From assembly GCF_023115465.1 (NCBI RefSeq), contig NZ_CP096034.1:3472001-3536000 (forward strand): a stretch of 64,000 nt of DNA, read 5' to 3'. Shown piece by piece: positions 44,943-54,801 of the stretch (position 1 is the stretch's first letter; each line of letters begins with the position of its first letter). A model generated the notes under the pieces. The model was not told the DNA's origin, did no database searches, and was given only the letters and a program-made list of their open reading frames with translations. The position numbers and the translations under genes are program-made. The DNA comes from Gottfriedia acidiceleris. Lineage in GTDB: Bacteria; Bacillota; Bacilli; Bacillales; Bacillaceae_G.

Positions 44943-47900
44943 TTAACGTTTTACTGTAATTTTTTCTGAATCTGTTGTAACTTTAAATCCATCCTTCGTG
45001 GTGACACCTGCAGAAATATAATACGTACCATCTGGGATATTTGATTCAGGTGTCCATTTCATACGCAAAGTATGCTCATTTAATACTTCTTTTGTTTCAA
45101 TTATGTTACCATTTGCATCTTTAACATAAATTTTCCAATCTACACGATTGTTTGCATAACCCGTTATTTGAGCAGGATTATTTTCGTTTACATTTGTTCC
45201 AGAAACGTAAAACCAACTAAGAACCATATTGTAATCAATATAGGATTGGTCACCCCAAACAGTATAGCTTTGATTGTATGCATAATCATAGGCCATTACT
45301 ACGATTCCCTTTGGTTCAATTGGTACAATAAGCGATGTTTCTCCTTCGTTCGTTTCATAATACTCACCATTTACAAATACAATGGCACCGTTGTACCCAC
45401 TACCACCAGCACTGTCAGCAGCATTAAATGATACTTCATATTTTCCATTTTTTGGTTTCACTTGAATATTTGAAACTTTTACAGCCTTTGAATCGACCTT
45501 TACGGGCAGTTTTACATATTGTGGTTTCGCAGTATTATAATCCAATGTTGATTTGATTACATAATTATAAGTACCATCAGAAACAAACTCACCCTTCTCA
45601 TTTGTCTCGTTCCATGTATAATTAGGTACAGAAAAATAATCAAGCATATAGTAGAAATCACCATTAGCCATGTTATTTTTTGTGAATTTATATGGTGAAC
45701 CATCCGGTGTAAATTCACTTAAGTTTCCTAACCATTTAACTTTTTTACCATTTTGATCTTCAATATACATTTCAGTTTCTTTTAAATTTCGTAGAACTTG
45801 AAACGACGGGTAAACACCTGGTGCGAACGTGTTTGGTGAAATCGTCATATGACCTAAATTAAAGCTATTTGTCATGCGATCATATCCTAATGGAGCCTCA
45901 GATACTTCATTCCAAAGTACAGTATATCCTACAAATACACCATCATTCCACGGAGCAGGATCAATATTTTTTGGTTTCGTCCAATCACCTAAATAGCCCA
46001 TATATGGCATTGATAAAGGTACTGCCTTGTCTTTATTCGCACCAGTTGGTATAAGACGAACAAACCCTTCGATAAATTCATCTTTCTTTAAAGTTCTTGG
46101 AAGTCGTATCTCAATATTTAAGTTTTTTTCATGTCCTTGTTTAATCTTTAATCCAATTCCTTGTGAACCAGTTATTTTTTCACCGTTCACATAGACAGAA
46201 GCACCCTCTACTCGTTTACTTTGTAACGTTAAATATTCATTCGAATAATCCTTTTTCCCATCATTGTCGTAGTCGAATTCTTTCGTTTCTGTTCCATCTG
46301 TTAAAACGTCTACATACACAGAGTACTCTAAATCATCTTTTAGATTAAGGTTTTTAAATGCTTCCACATTTAAGTTAAAAATCGCTCGATCATTTGTAAT
46401 TTCTTTTAACGCTACAGCTCCAGCTTGCTCAAGTGGTGCCCCTTTTCGTGTAATAATAGCCGGGGTTGTAATTGCATTTTGAATTTGCATTAAACCAGAA
46501 CCTTGGATTCGTGGAGAATAAGGTAAAGTATTATTCGTACTAGGATCCATTATAATAGTTGAAGTATTCATTAAAGCAATTTTTGACTTTAATACAGTTT
46601 CCTCTGAATGACTTAGTCCTTTATTATATAATGACTGTAATAATAGTGCTGCTCCTCCTGCTACATGAGGTGTTGCCATTGATGTACCACTATAAACATC
46701 ATATTGATTTCCCGGTACAGTTGAATAAATATTTCCGCCAGGAGCAGAAATTTCAGGTTTAAAATCTAAAGTATAAGGTGCACCATAAGACGAGAATGAT
46801 GACATTTTATTTTTGTTTTCATTATCGACATATACTCCACTTGAAAGTTGCATACTTATATTTTGCCCTTTAGTTAATTTAGAGATTAAAGCATCACCTA
46901 CAGCTTTAGAAGTCGTAACAGAAGTTAAGAAATACGGTGAAAAGTCTATATCAGGAAAGTCGGGCAAATCTGAAGGTGGCACTTGGATCAGTGCAATTGC
47001 CCCCCTTTTTGCTGCCTCTTGTTGAAATGTAACATTCCCTCTATAACCTGTTGAAGGAATTGGTTTCGTTACCACAATTTTACCTTCTACATTTTTCCCT
47101 GAGTAATCAGCAGCTCTTCCTTCACCAACGTAAACAAAGTCATAATTTTTCCCTTTTTCTAAAACATCAGTAAGTTTCTTACCAGCTTGATTTTTATATG
47201 GAAAACTTTCATCAGTAGTTGATTTCATAGAATCCATATGCATTTTTGAATTTTCAAAAGATGCCACTGATAAAGCAAAAGGACTGACACTTGGTGAGCC
47301 TACTGTTCCAATATCTGGGTTATCAGCAAATGGTTGAAAAGATCTTTCTAATAGATAATTTTTTGTGCTATAAGCAGCGTTTCCTCCTGCAACAACAACC
47401 AATGTGCCCTGTTCAGTTGCTTGACGAATGGCTTTTTGTACTGGGTCATCTTCTTCGCCTACCCATCCCGAATCACTACCTAAACTCATATTAATTACAT
47501 CTGCGCCCATCGTTACTGCGTGCTGGATTCCTGCAATGAGGTCATCCTCATATGCTCCGCCACCATAATCAGAAAATACTTTTTCTGCTAACAATTGTAC
47601 GCCAGGTGCAATCCCTTTTACTCCGTCCGTTGTTTCATCACCATTTGCACCGATTGTTCCTGATACATGTGTACCATGTGGGCTTCCATATTCTCCAGGA
47701 ATAACATCTGTGTCATCATCCGCCCAGTCATATCCTGTTGGAACTTTGTCGCTATACCAAATTTCATTCACATTCGTTTCTGCAAATTTTTCTTGAATAT
47801 TTTCTTTTGTCCACTTTTCTTGTTGCTTTCCTTTGTCAGTTAGCGTCAAATCCTTATGTGTCCAGTCAATACCTGAGTCAATTACTCCAACTACTAATCC

Positions 47901-48488
47901 TTCTCCTTGGTATCCATACGATTCCCAAACTTTTTGAGCCTGTACTAATTCTTTACTTGCAGCCATAGATGGTTGGAACACTTTAGCTATATGAATATTT
48001 TTTACACCTTGAATTGATTTGATTTCATTCACATTCTTGTATTCTGTTTCAGTACTAAAACCGTTAAATCCAGTAAAGAAACGATGTTTTACACGAATAT
48101 TCCTTTTCGTTTTATTAAGATTATTAATGACTTTATCTTGTTTTATCTTAAACTCTTTCTCTTTCATTTTTTCAGACATGGCTGATGCATCAACTGGACT
48201 ATCAACCTCAACTATTATTCTTACTTTCTCGTCTGGTTTAAATTTTTTAATTTGTTGTTTGTCTAAATCATATAAGTCTTTATCTCCAATATGATTCTTG
48301 TTACCTGATCGATTTTGATTTTGTTCAGATAATAATCCTTTTTTTATGTAATCGCTTATATTACGAGTTGTTTTTTCATTTGATGAATTATTACTAACCT
48401 CTTCAGCAAATACAGTTGTTGAAAATAGTAAAACTGAAAGACCAACTGAAGAAATTACCTTGTAAGGAAATACTTTTCTTTTTTTCAA
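44943..48488 (-). CDS. Secreted subtilisin-like (S8) serine protease, Vpr-like
   Basis: About 1181 residues. I favour the TTG at 48488, which has AAAGG at 8 bases; the GTG at 48497 would leave no room for a binding site. Counted from the GTG: signal peptide about 1-32, I9-like propeptide about 88-180, and S8 domain with Asp207 (VIDSGIDWTHK), His274 (PHGTHVSG), Asn373 (AGGNAA) and Ser606 (SGTSMATPHVAGG). A protease-associated insert lies between (about 430-560), then a Fn3-like domain and beta-sandwich domains to the C-terminus. Same strand and domain plan as the giant protease downstream, but without the Ig-like repeat tail. Confidence 0.92.
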   Translation of the reverse strand: MKKRKVFPYKVISSVGLSVLLFSTTVFAEEVSNNSSNEKTTRNISDYIKKGLLSEQNQNRSGNKNHIGDKDLYDLDKQQIKKFKPDEKVRIIVEVDSPVDASAMSEKMKEKEFKIKQDKVINNLNKTKRNIRVKHRFFTGFNGFSTETEYKNVNEIKSIQGVKNIHIAKVFQPSMAASKELVQAQKVWESYGYQGEGLVVGVIDSGIDWTHKDLTLTDKGKQQEKWTKENIQEKFAETNVNEIWYSDKVPTGYDWADDDTDVIPGEYGSPHGTHVSGTIGANGDETTDGVKGIAPGVQLLAEKVFSDYGGGAYEDDLIAGIQHAVTMGADVINMSLGSDSGWVGEEDDPVQKAIRQATEQGTLVVVAGGNAAYSTKNYLLERSFQPFADNPDIGTVGSPSVSPFALSVASFENSKMHMDSMKSTTDESFPYKNQAGKKLTDVLEKGKNYDFVYVGEGRAADYSGKNVEGKIVVTKPIPSTGYRGNVTFQQEAAKRGAIALIQVPPSDLPDFPDIDFSPYFLTSVTTSKAVGDALISKLTKGQNISMQLSSGVYVDNENKNKMSSFSSYGAPYTLDFKPEISAPGGNIYSTVPGNQYDVYSGTSMATPHVAGGAALLLQSLYNKGLSHSEETVLKSKIALMNTSTIIMDPSTNNTLPYSPRIQGSGLMQIQNAITTPAIITRKGAPLEQAGAVALKEITNDRAIFNLNVEAFKNLNLKDDLEYSVYVDVLTDGTETKEFDYDNDGKKDYSNEYLTLQSKRVEGASVYVNGEKITGSQGIGLKIKQGHEKNLNIEIRLPRTLKKDEFIEGFVRLIPTGANKDKAVPLSMPYMGYLGDWTKPKNIDPAPWNDGVFVGYTVLWNEVSEAPLGYDRMTNSFNLGHMTISPNTFAPGVYPSFQVLRNLKETEMYIEDQNGKKVKWLGNLSEFTPDGSPYKFTKNNMANGDFYYMLDYFSVPNYTWNETNEKGEFVSDGTYNYVIKSTLDYNTAKPQYVKLPVKVDSKAVKVSNIQVKPKNGKYEVSFNAADSAGGSGYNGAIVFVNGEYYETNEGETSLIVPIEPKGIVVMAYDYAYNQSYTVWGDQSYIDYNMVLSWFYVSGTNVNENNPAQITGYANNRVDWKIYVKDANGNIIETKEVLNEHTLRMKWTPESNIPDGTYYISAGVTTKDGFKVTTDSEKITVKR

Positions 48489-48509
48489 ACTCTCCACCCT
48501 TTCGAACTA

Positions 48510-49231
48510 TTAAATTATAAGTGAGTAGTCTTAACAAGAAAATTAGAGGATTAAATTGATGGAATACTTCTAAATTTAGTTGAAGATTACAGCGAGAGAG
48601 ACAAACCCATTTAACTAGTCAATTGAGACTACGATCTTTTTTAGATCTTGAACAAGATTTCTTCACTTTAATTTTGTAAGGCAAAAATAACGATCTAAAA
48701 TAAAAATCTAAGACCTTCTTTAAATAAACAATAATATGTAAAACATCATTTCTACTTCCTTATATTTTGTTAAAAAATCTCCCCTTTCAAATTTCATATC
48801 CCCATTTCCATAAAGGAACTTAATAGATATTAAATCCGTCAAAAATTTTCAACAATACAAATCTAATATTCTATCGATTTACAACGGGAACTTTATTCAT
48901 ATTGTATTTGTACATACATTCACTGTAAATTGGGGGAATTATTTATTACTTCGTTACAGGAATAGACAATTTCCCCTTTAACAAATAGCGAAATTTGAAG
49001 AATAAGATAGGTTTATACGAATTAATCTTTAAGTTTTTATTAAAATAAGTAAATTAGGTTGCTAGAGATTGGGGTAAACAGTCATTAAGACCTATAACAT
49101 ATTCGCATTGTTTTAATAAAATGGATTATTTAAATATGAACTTAGTCAATAGATTCTGAGTATATAATTTTAGAAATAATCCCCTTTGCAGGAATTTTTA
49201 CAAAGTATTTTTTTATTTACTTCTATCAAGG
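48510..49231. other. Long AT-rich intergenic region
   Basis: More than 700 bases between the protease gene and the aldo/keto reductase remnant, mostly very AT-rich. I see no gene, RNA or clear repeat. Confidence 0.5.
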
Positions 49232-49457
49232 GAATTTAGACATCGGCTAGTGATTTAGAGGTTTCAGCGATTGGACTAGGTCTGACGGGAATGTCCCCAG
49301 GAATTTATGGTACGATAAATGATGAAGAATCAATTAAAACCTACCCCCATCGATCATACGTTTCCGCCAAATCTAGTGATCATATCAACCTGAAAATTGT
49401 TAGCGAGAGCTATTCAAGAGGTGAAACAACAATTGGCATCTACTCCCAATCAAATTA
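49232..49457 (+). pseudogene. Remnant of an aldo/keto reductase N-terminus
   Basis: A frame without a start reads TSASDLEVSAIGLGLTGMS, then PGIYGTINDEESIKT. This matches the N-terminal strand and loop of aldo/keto reductases (SDLEVSAIGLGxxGMS). The frame stays open to a stop at 49456 but after about 49345 the residues no longer fit the family, so only about 35 codons are recognisable. The catalytic residues are missing. Confidence 0.55.
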
Positions 49458-49584
49458 AGAAAAGCTGAAAAATACAGCTAATTGAATAGATTAAAAATTC
49501 TTAAATTAGTATGCATATAATTTTCTGTGCAGTATTTATACAATAAATACAATTCATTTCAAAAAATGAATATAACCGAAAAAC

Positions 49585-49625
49585 AAAAAAAAGCCCAAAC
49601 CCTTGATATACTTAGGTTTGAGCTT
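49585..49625 (-). terminator. Rho-independent terminator after tRNA-Val
   Basis: On the minus strand AAGCTCAAACC pairs with GGTTTGGGCTT and is followed by at least eight T. The stem is the same as that of the terminator at 5961-6000. Confidence 0.85.
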
Positions 49626-49635
49626 CTTAATCGTA

Positions 49636-49708
49636 TGATCCCAACTGGACTTGAACCAGCGACCCCTACCCTGTCAAGGTAGTGCTCTCCCAGCTGAGCT
49701 ATGGAATC
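49636..49708 (-). tRNA. tRNA-Val (anticodon GAC)
   Basis: 73 bases on the minus strand folding as a full cloverleaf. Acceptor stem GATTCCA/TGGGATC (one G-T pair), D arm AGCTCAGCTGGGAGAGC, anticodon stem CTACC/GGTAG with loop TTGACAG (anticodon GAC, valine), T arm CTGGTTCAAGTCCAG, discriminator A. CCA is not encoded. It is a lone tRNA gene with its own promoter and terminator. Confidence 0.95.
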
Positions 49709-49748
49709 GTAATATAATAGGGAGAAATCCTTCTCTCTTATTAATTCT

Positions 49749-49777
49749 ATTATACTGTTTTGTATAATACTCTTCAA
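49749..49777 (-). promoter_or_regulatory. Sigma-A promoter of tRNA-Val
   Basis: On the minus strand TTGAAG (49772-49777) and TATAAT (49749-49754) are separated by 17 bases, about 40 bases before the tRNA. Confidence 0.75.
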
Positions 49778-49842
49778 CCATATTTAACAAAAAATTTTGA
49801 ATAAAAGCCCACTAGAATGGAGTCTTCAATCTTGAAAAATGC

Positions 49843-50037
49843 TCATCGATTCGACTTTGCTTCTATTTCGTTTATTGTATGCATTAAATCTTTCCATCTC
49901 ATGTCTTTGTCTCTGGGTATATTGCTTAATAGAATACTACCAACCACAATTGTTAAGAACAATAGTAAAACACCTACACCAAATACAAATGTCTGAACTT
50001 TATAGTTTTTAACGATTTTAAACAGTTTACTTTTCAT
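49843..50037 (-). CDS. Small single-pass membrane protein
   Basis: 64 residues starting at the ATG at 50037 (MKSKLFKIVKNYKV), with GGAGAG about 8 bases upstream. One hydrophobic segment (about 17-40, TFVFGVGVLLLFLTIVVGSILL) follows a basic N-terminus, with a charged C-terminal tail (DKDMRWKDLMHTINEIEAKS). No family is recognised. Confidence 0.55.
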   Translation of the reverse strand: MKSKLFKIVKNYKVQTFVFGVGVLLLFLTIVVGSILLSNIPRDKDMRWKDLMHTINEIEAKSNR

Positions 50038-50313
50038 AGGCGATCTCTCCAATAGTTAAATAATAATATTCCTTAACCAAAAATGGTGAAGGTACACTCT
50101 CTTTATTATTAATATTTTCCTATTTGCCTATTATGTAATCAAAAATTCCAAAATCGTATTTATTTAATATTTTGTTGCATTTGTAAATATTCAAGCACTG
50201 CAAAAATCTTGTATTCTTTCTATTTCTACATGTTCATTTTATGTAACTTTAATGAATGGCTTATTCTATGATCTATGTATCTAGAACTAACATCCATACT
50301 ATAGCTATTTTTG

Positions 50314-51528
50314 TTAGCTCTTTTTCTTTATCTCTGTATAATCCAAAGTTTTGCTTTTCACATGATTTGATTCAACCTTATTTTCCACCGATTTTTTCTT
50401 TTTATTTCTTCTTCTATGGTTTTTGTTCTCTTCTAGTTCTTGTTTTTCTTGCTCTTTTTGTTCAGCATTTGTCTTAAATAACTCTTTTTGTTCAGAGTAA
50501 ACAGATATTATTGATCCACCAGCTTGAATCCAACTTCCACTATATTTTAAGAGTAATGCTAATTCTTCGTATTCCTTCACTAATGGATTTGTTTCAGTTT
50601 CTTCTGCATATTGTTGGAGTACATCAAAAATAACCCCATCTGACAGATCACTCGGCCCGCCTTGCTCGCTAGAAATTGATTCATCTTGTTGACGTGAAAT
50701 CAGTTCATCATGTGTTTCAATTGGTTCGTAATCTGGTATTCTACCAAATAGATATTCTATTTCATTCAATATTTCTTCATTAGAAGATTCGCTTGATAGT
50801 TCTGATATTTTTCCATTATGAACTTCAATTTTATTTTTAAGTTCAACGGTATCTTCTTCTGGCAATCTTCCAGTATATTCTTGTACTTCATCAAAAATAA
50901 TTCCATCTGATAGTTCACTAGACTCAGACACTGGCGCACTGCCATGATATTCTTGAAGTACATCAAATATGACTCCATCTGATAAATCGCTAGGTACTTC
51001 CACTTGCCCAGTTTCTTCTAAATAGTCTTTTAAATCCTCTATTTCTAGCTCTACAAAACCAGCTAATACTTGTAATGTATTTCCAATCGCTTGTAAAAAG
51101 TTCCCCATAAAACCTGATACATCAAAATCATCTGAACTAACTTCTTCAAGGGCTGCGATTAATCCTCCAAAAGCTTGTTGGGCATTCCCAGTGATATTTA
51201 ACTTTATCGCTCGATCTGCATCTTTTGCTACTTCTTCTTTTTCTTCCTCTGCCTCTGCAGCTAATAAACTAAATAATACAGTGACATTACCTGAGGCTTG
51301 GATAATTTCACCTGCATCTTCTAATACACTAGGTTCGCCTAAAAAAGCTTCTATTATATTACCGATCGCTTGAAAGGTATTTCCACCAAAATCTAGTTGA
51401 AAACTTAAATCCTCCCATCTTTTTCGGTTTTCTCCTTTTAATCCTCTCATGGGTGTACTACTAATTGCTGAACTGATTGTTCCAATCGCATTCACCCATG
51501 CCCCAATAACCTCCATTACTTGGCTCAT
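50314..51528 (-). CDS. Repetitive acidic protein (DUF6944-like)
   Basis: 404 residues. The N-terminal part (about 1-170) and the stretch at about 330-355 share a helical repeat with the core G-N-x-x-Q-A-x-G (GNTFQAIGNIIEAFLG, GNAQQAFGGLIAAL, GNFLQAIGNTLQVLAG, SGSWIQAGGSIISVYS). Between them lies a 150-residue acidic insert with three copies of SDLSDGVIFDVLQEY (near 180, 208 and 303). The C-terminus is a basic tail (NHRRRNKKKKSVENKVE). The repeat type is known as DUF6944; no function is established. No signal peptide. Clear start but only a modest binding site. Confidence 0.75.
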   Translation of the reverse strand: MSQVMEVIGAWVNAIGTISSAISSTPMRGLKGENRKRWEDLSFQLDFGGNTFQAIGNIIEAFLGEPSVLEDAGEIIQASGNVTVLFSLLAAEAEEEKEEVAKDADRAIKLNITGNAQQAFGGLIAALEEVSSDDFDVSGFMGNFLQAIGNTLQVLAGFVELEIEDLKDYLEETGQVEVPSDLSDGVIFDVLQEYHGSAPVSESSELSDGIIFDEVQEYTGRLPEEDTVELKNKIEVHNGKISELSSESSNEEILNEIEYLFGRIPDYEPIETHDELISRQQDESISSEQGGPSDLSDGVIFDVLQQYAEETETNPLVKEYEELALLLKYSGSWIQAGGSIISVYSEQKELFKTNAEQKEQEKQELEENKNHRRRNKKKKSVENKVESNHVKSKTLDYTEIKKKS

Positions 51529-51627
51529 TATAAAACACCAATCCTTGATTAGTCATTTAGGGTAGTATATTCAACTATGACGTTTAAACGTTCCAAATCA
51601 GTAATTGTAATTGAGCCCTAATTATAT

Positions 51628-52284
51628 TTATCCAACTTTTTTCTTAAACAATTCTATTTTTGATTTTTCTCCTACAATAAAAATTAAATCCCCACTTTTA
51701 AAAACTACATCTCCAATTTGAGATACCATCGGCTCACCATCACGTATGATTAGGACAACAGTTATGCCATATTTCATTGAAAAACTCATATCTCTTAGTG
51801 TTTTACCAACCAATTTTTCAGGAATGACCGTTTCAACACCTGCAACGTTCTTTGTTATTTCAATGTATTCGATAATGCCACTCATCGCTTCCATTCTTGC
51901 CGCTTTATGTCCAGCTTCCTCTTCAGGATAAATAACTAAATCCGCTCCAATGCTTTCTAAAATCCCACCAACTTCACGATTATTCGCCTTACAAATAATT
52001 CTTTTAACTTTTCTCTCTTTCAATCTTCTCGTAATTAAAATAGAGGCTAAAGAATCCGTTCCAATCGCTACAAATACTGCATCAAATTGACTAACACTTA
52101 AATCCTCTAGAATAGATTCTTCACGCAAATCGCCAATTACAGCATATTCTGTGTACTCCTCTAATTGCTCCAATGTCTTTTTATCTTTATCGCAAACAAC
52201 AACTTCATGACCTAACCGATCAAATTCTTTTACAATTCCTCTTCCAAAACGTCCAGCACCTATTACCAAATATTGCTTTGGCAT
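51628..52284 (-). CDS. ktrA: Ktr potassium uptake system regulatory subunit (RCK domain)
   Basis: A 218-residue cytosolic RCK protein that gates a KtrB-type potassium channel. The N-terminal Rossmann domain begins IGAGRFGRGIVKEF (nucleotide loop GxGxxG) with acidic VVCDKD, and the C-terminal RCK_C domain (about 135-218) is expected to bind cyclic di-AMP in bacilli. AAGGAGGAG precedes the ATG. It follows the membrane subunit gene by 14 bases. KtrC is an equally possible name. Confidence 0.92.
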   Translation of the reverse strand: MPKQYLVIGAGRFGRGIVKEFDRLGHEVVVCDKDKKTLEQLEEYTEYAVIGDLREESILEDLSVSQFDAVFVAIGTDSLASILITRRLKERKVKRIICKANNREVGGILESIGADLVIYPEEEAGHKAARMEAMSGIIEYIEITKNVAGVETVIPEKLVGKTLRDMSFSMKYGITVVLIIRDGEPMVSQIGDVVFKSGDLIFIVGEKSKIELFKKKVG

Positions 52285-52298
52285 ATAAAAACTCCTCC

Positions 52299-53609
52299 TT
52301 ACCCAACTGCTAAATCTTTTTCAACATATTTTAATTTTTCATTATCGATCCTAAATACGAAATAAATCAGTGTGAAAATCCCAATTCTTCCGATAAACAT
52401 TAGTAAAATTAATATTATTTTTGACACACTATGAATATTTGTTGTAATCCCTAAAGATAATCCAGTATTTGTAATTGCTGAAATGGCCTCTAGTAAAATT
52501 AAATCTAATTGAAATGGCTCAAAAATCGAAATCATGATCGTTGCAACTGTGATTAATATGATAAAGCTCATTGCAATTACAAATGCACGGTCAACAACCT
52601 CTTTCTTTACGCTTGTTCTAAAAATAATTGTATCGTCCTGTGATTTAATGACTGAAAACATTTTTGCAGCTAACACTGAAACAGTTGTTAAACGAATTCC
52701 TCCTGCTGCACTCGACGAAGCCCCACCTATATACATCAGCACTAAAAGTACTAAGATTGCAGGCAATGTTAGTTCTGCAATATCAAGAGGTGCATAACCA
52801 CCATTTCGACTCGTGACAGATAAAAAAAATGAATTTGTTACTTGATCAAATCTATTTAAATGTTTAAACGCGTGACCTCTTTCTAAAAGCCAAAATAAAA
52901 TTGTTCCAAGAATCATAAACGAGAAATGCAGACGCATATTAATCCTTGTAAATAAGGATTTTTTCTTGTTGTATTTATAGATGTACTCCATAATAGTCGG
53001 ATATCCTAATCCACCTATAAAAATTAACGCTGCTGTTACGATTAAAACTAAATTATTTTTTTGAAATGAAATTAAACTATTTCCAAATAAATCAAAACCT
53101 GTATTTGTAAAACTTGCAATTGAATGGAAAGCAGTAACCAATAAAGTTTCTAATGTAGTGTCATATTTCCCTCTAAATTGACTATAAAAAAAGAGTCCAC
53201 CGATAAATTGAAAAAATAATGATGTATATAAAACTGATAAACTTAATCTTTTTATTGATTTTATGCTACTTTGATTTTGATCCTTCGATACGACTAGTAA
53301 ATTTGAAATCGTAATCCGAATACCGAGTATCATAAAACCATAACTAATAAATACAACAATTCCGATTGCACCAATTTCCATTTGGATCATTAATAGTATT
53401 TTTCCCCACACATTAAAAGTCTCAACTAAGTTTACTGTTGTTAACCCAGTCACACTAATCGCACTAGTTGAAACAAATAAACTATCTATATAACTTATAT
53501 TCGAAATTCGCGTAAATGGGAGATAGTATAAGAATGAAAATAAAAATGTAATGATGATATAAGAAATAAATATGTAATGGAGAGGATTTTTGGCTTTTTT
53601 CTTCTTCAT
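52299..53609 (-). CDS. ktrB: Ktr potassium uptake membrane subunit (TrkH/KtrB family)
   Basis: A 436-residue channel protein with four repeated M1-P-M2 units. The four filter loops can be followed as STSAISVTGLTTVN, AFHSIASFTNTGFD, SVTSRNGGYAPLD and AISAITNTGLSLG. It forms a dimer in the membrane and is controlled by the RCK subunit encoded next. No ydaO-type riboswitch is visible upstream. AAGGAG lies rather far (about 13 bases) from the start. Confidence 0.93.
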   Translation of the reverse strand: MKKKKAKNPLHYIFISYIIITFLFSFLYYLPFTRISNISYIDSLFVSTSAISVTGLTTVNLVETFNVWGKILLMIQMEIGAIGIVVFISYGFMILGIRITISNLLVVSKDQNQSSIKSIKRLSLSVLYTSLFFQFIGGLFFYSQFRGKYDTTLETLLVTAFHSIASFTNTGFDLFGNSLISFQKNNLVLIVTAALIFIGGLGYPTIMEYIYKYNKKKSLFTRINMRLHFSFMILGTILFWLLERGHAFKHLNRFDQVTNSFFLSVTSRNGGYAPLDIAELTLPAILVLLVLMYIGGASSSAAGGIRLTTVSVLAAKMFSVIKSQDDTIIFRTSVKKEVVDRAFVIAMSFIILITVATIMISIFEPFQLDLILLEAISAITNTGLSLGITTNIHSVSKIILILLMFIGRIGIFTLIYFVFRIDNEKLKYVEKDLAVG

Positions 53610-53703
53610 ATGTAGCTCTTTTCTCCTTTAATTGCTGAATTAAAGTTTATGGAATATTATTCGAATAGCTATTATCTATTCTACCTATTTTTAGTTAAAA
53701 AAC

Positions 53704-53738
53704 AAAAAACTTTCAAACCATATGAAAGATTTGAAAGC
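53704..53738 (-). terminator. Rho-independent terminator after the EamA transporter gene
   Basis: On the minus strand CTTTCAAA pairs with TTTGAAAG and is followed by six T. Confidence 0.8.
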
Positions 53739-53769
53739 CTTTTGTAATTTTTTAAATTAATTAGTTGAG

Positions 53770-54684
53770 CTATGCTGATGAAGAATTATCTGTTTTGACT
53801 TGTATTGATGTAACTTCTTTTTGTTGTTGGTATAAATACAAGAATACACTCACAATTACGATAGTACCGCCGATTAACTGAAATGATGATAACATTTCGT
53901 GAAGAAGGAAAACGGCTAAAATAGATGCACCAACTGGTTCCCCGAGTATACTCATTGATATTGTCGTAGCATTTACGTAATTTAATAAATAGTTATTTAT
54001 AATATGTGCTAATGAAGGAATAATGGCAGATGCAATAAAGATGATCCAGTCTTTTGATTGATAATCAAAGAAATTATCCATCGTTACGATATTATAAATT
54101 GTTAAAAATGCAGCTGAAAATGCGAATACCCAAAAACTATACACCCAATGAGATGTATTTTTTACGGTTGTTTGTCCAACCATTAAATAGAGAACTGCAG
54201 CAATGACACTTAAAAATGAAAGAATATCACCTTTAAACGCTGACATACTTAAGCCGATATCACCGAATCCTATTAGACATACACCAATAATCGCGATAAT
54301 CATACATATTTTAGATTGCATAGACGTTCGCTCTTTAAATACAAAGAATCCAAGAATCATTGCAACTAATGGCTGAAGCGCTAATATAATAGTTGAGCTC
54401 GCCACTGAAGTGAAAACTAATGAACCATACCATAAAATAAAATGGACAGCTAACATTAATCCACCTAAAGCAAATGATTTATAATGCGATTTTTTTAAAG
54501 CTTTTAATTCATTTTTTCGTTTCAATACAAATGGTAGCATCCATATACATGTAAACCAGAGGCGATACATGCTTAAAACAGATGGAGAAGCTTTCGTCCA
54601 TTTAGCTAATATAGCTGAAGTTGAAATCGCAATAATGGACAAAATTAATAGTGACATCATTGCATTAGGTTGTTTTTTACTCAT
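53770..54684 (-). CDS. EamA/DMT-family transporter
   Basis: A 304-residue membrane protein with ten helices in two EamA repeats (about 8-145 and 155-285). Typical motifs are SAILAKWTKASPSVLSMYRLWF, ASSTIILALQPLVAMILGFFVFKERTS and the second-repeat SILGEPVGASILAVFLLHEMLSSFQLIGG. Likely exports or imports a small metabolite; the substrate cannot be told. AGAGGTG precedes the ATG. Confidence 0.9.
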   Translation of the reverse strand: MSKKQPNAMMSLLILSIIAISTSAILAKWTKASPSVLSMYRLWFTCIWMLPFVLKRKNELKALKKSHYKSFALGGLMLAVHFILWYGSLVFTSVASSTIILALQPLVAMILGFFVFKERTSMQSKICMIIAIIGVCLIGFGDIGLSMSAFKGDILSFLSVIAAVLYLMVGQTTVKNTSHWVYSFWVFAFSAAFLTIYNIVTMDNFFDYQSKDWIIFIASAIIPSLAHIINNYLLNYVNATTISMSILGEPVGASILAVFLLHEMLSSFQLIGGTIVIVSVFLYLYQQQKEVTSIQVKTDNSSSA

Positions 54685-54708
54685 GTTTCACCTCTTTTAG
54701 ACTTATTT

Positions 54709-54723
54709 TTGTAAGCGTTTAAT
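54709..54723 (+). promoter_or_regulatory. cre-like site upstream of the EamA transporter gene
   Basis: TTGTAAGCGTTTAAT fits the CcpA cre consensus at all but one position. It lies about 25 bases before the transporter start codon, within the region where the transcript should begin, so repression by CcpA is plausible. Confidence 0.35.
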
Positions 54724-54801
54724 ACATTTTACTTTTCTAAATTTTTTGTATGAAGTAACATCTAATTATATCATCCTAGGGAAAAGAAGAGGAGACATTT
54801 T

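Noticed and set aside
49559-49777. Minus-strand open frame of 72 codons
   Set aside because: It spans the tRNA-Val gene, its promoter and terminator; a chance frame.
52299-53760. ydaO-type cyclic di-AMP riboswitch upstream of the Ktr genes
   Set aside because: The short region before 53609 is AT-rich, shows none of the conserved ydaO blocks and contains only the terminator of the neighbouring gene.
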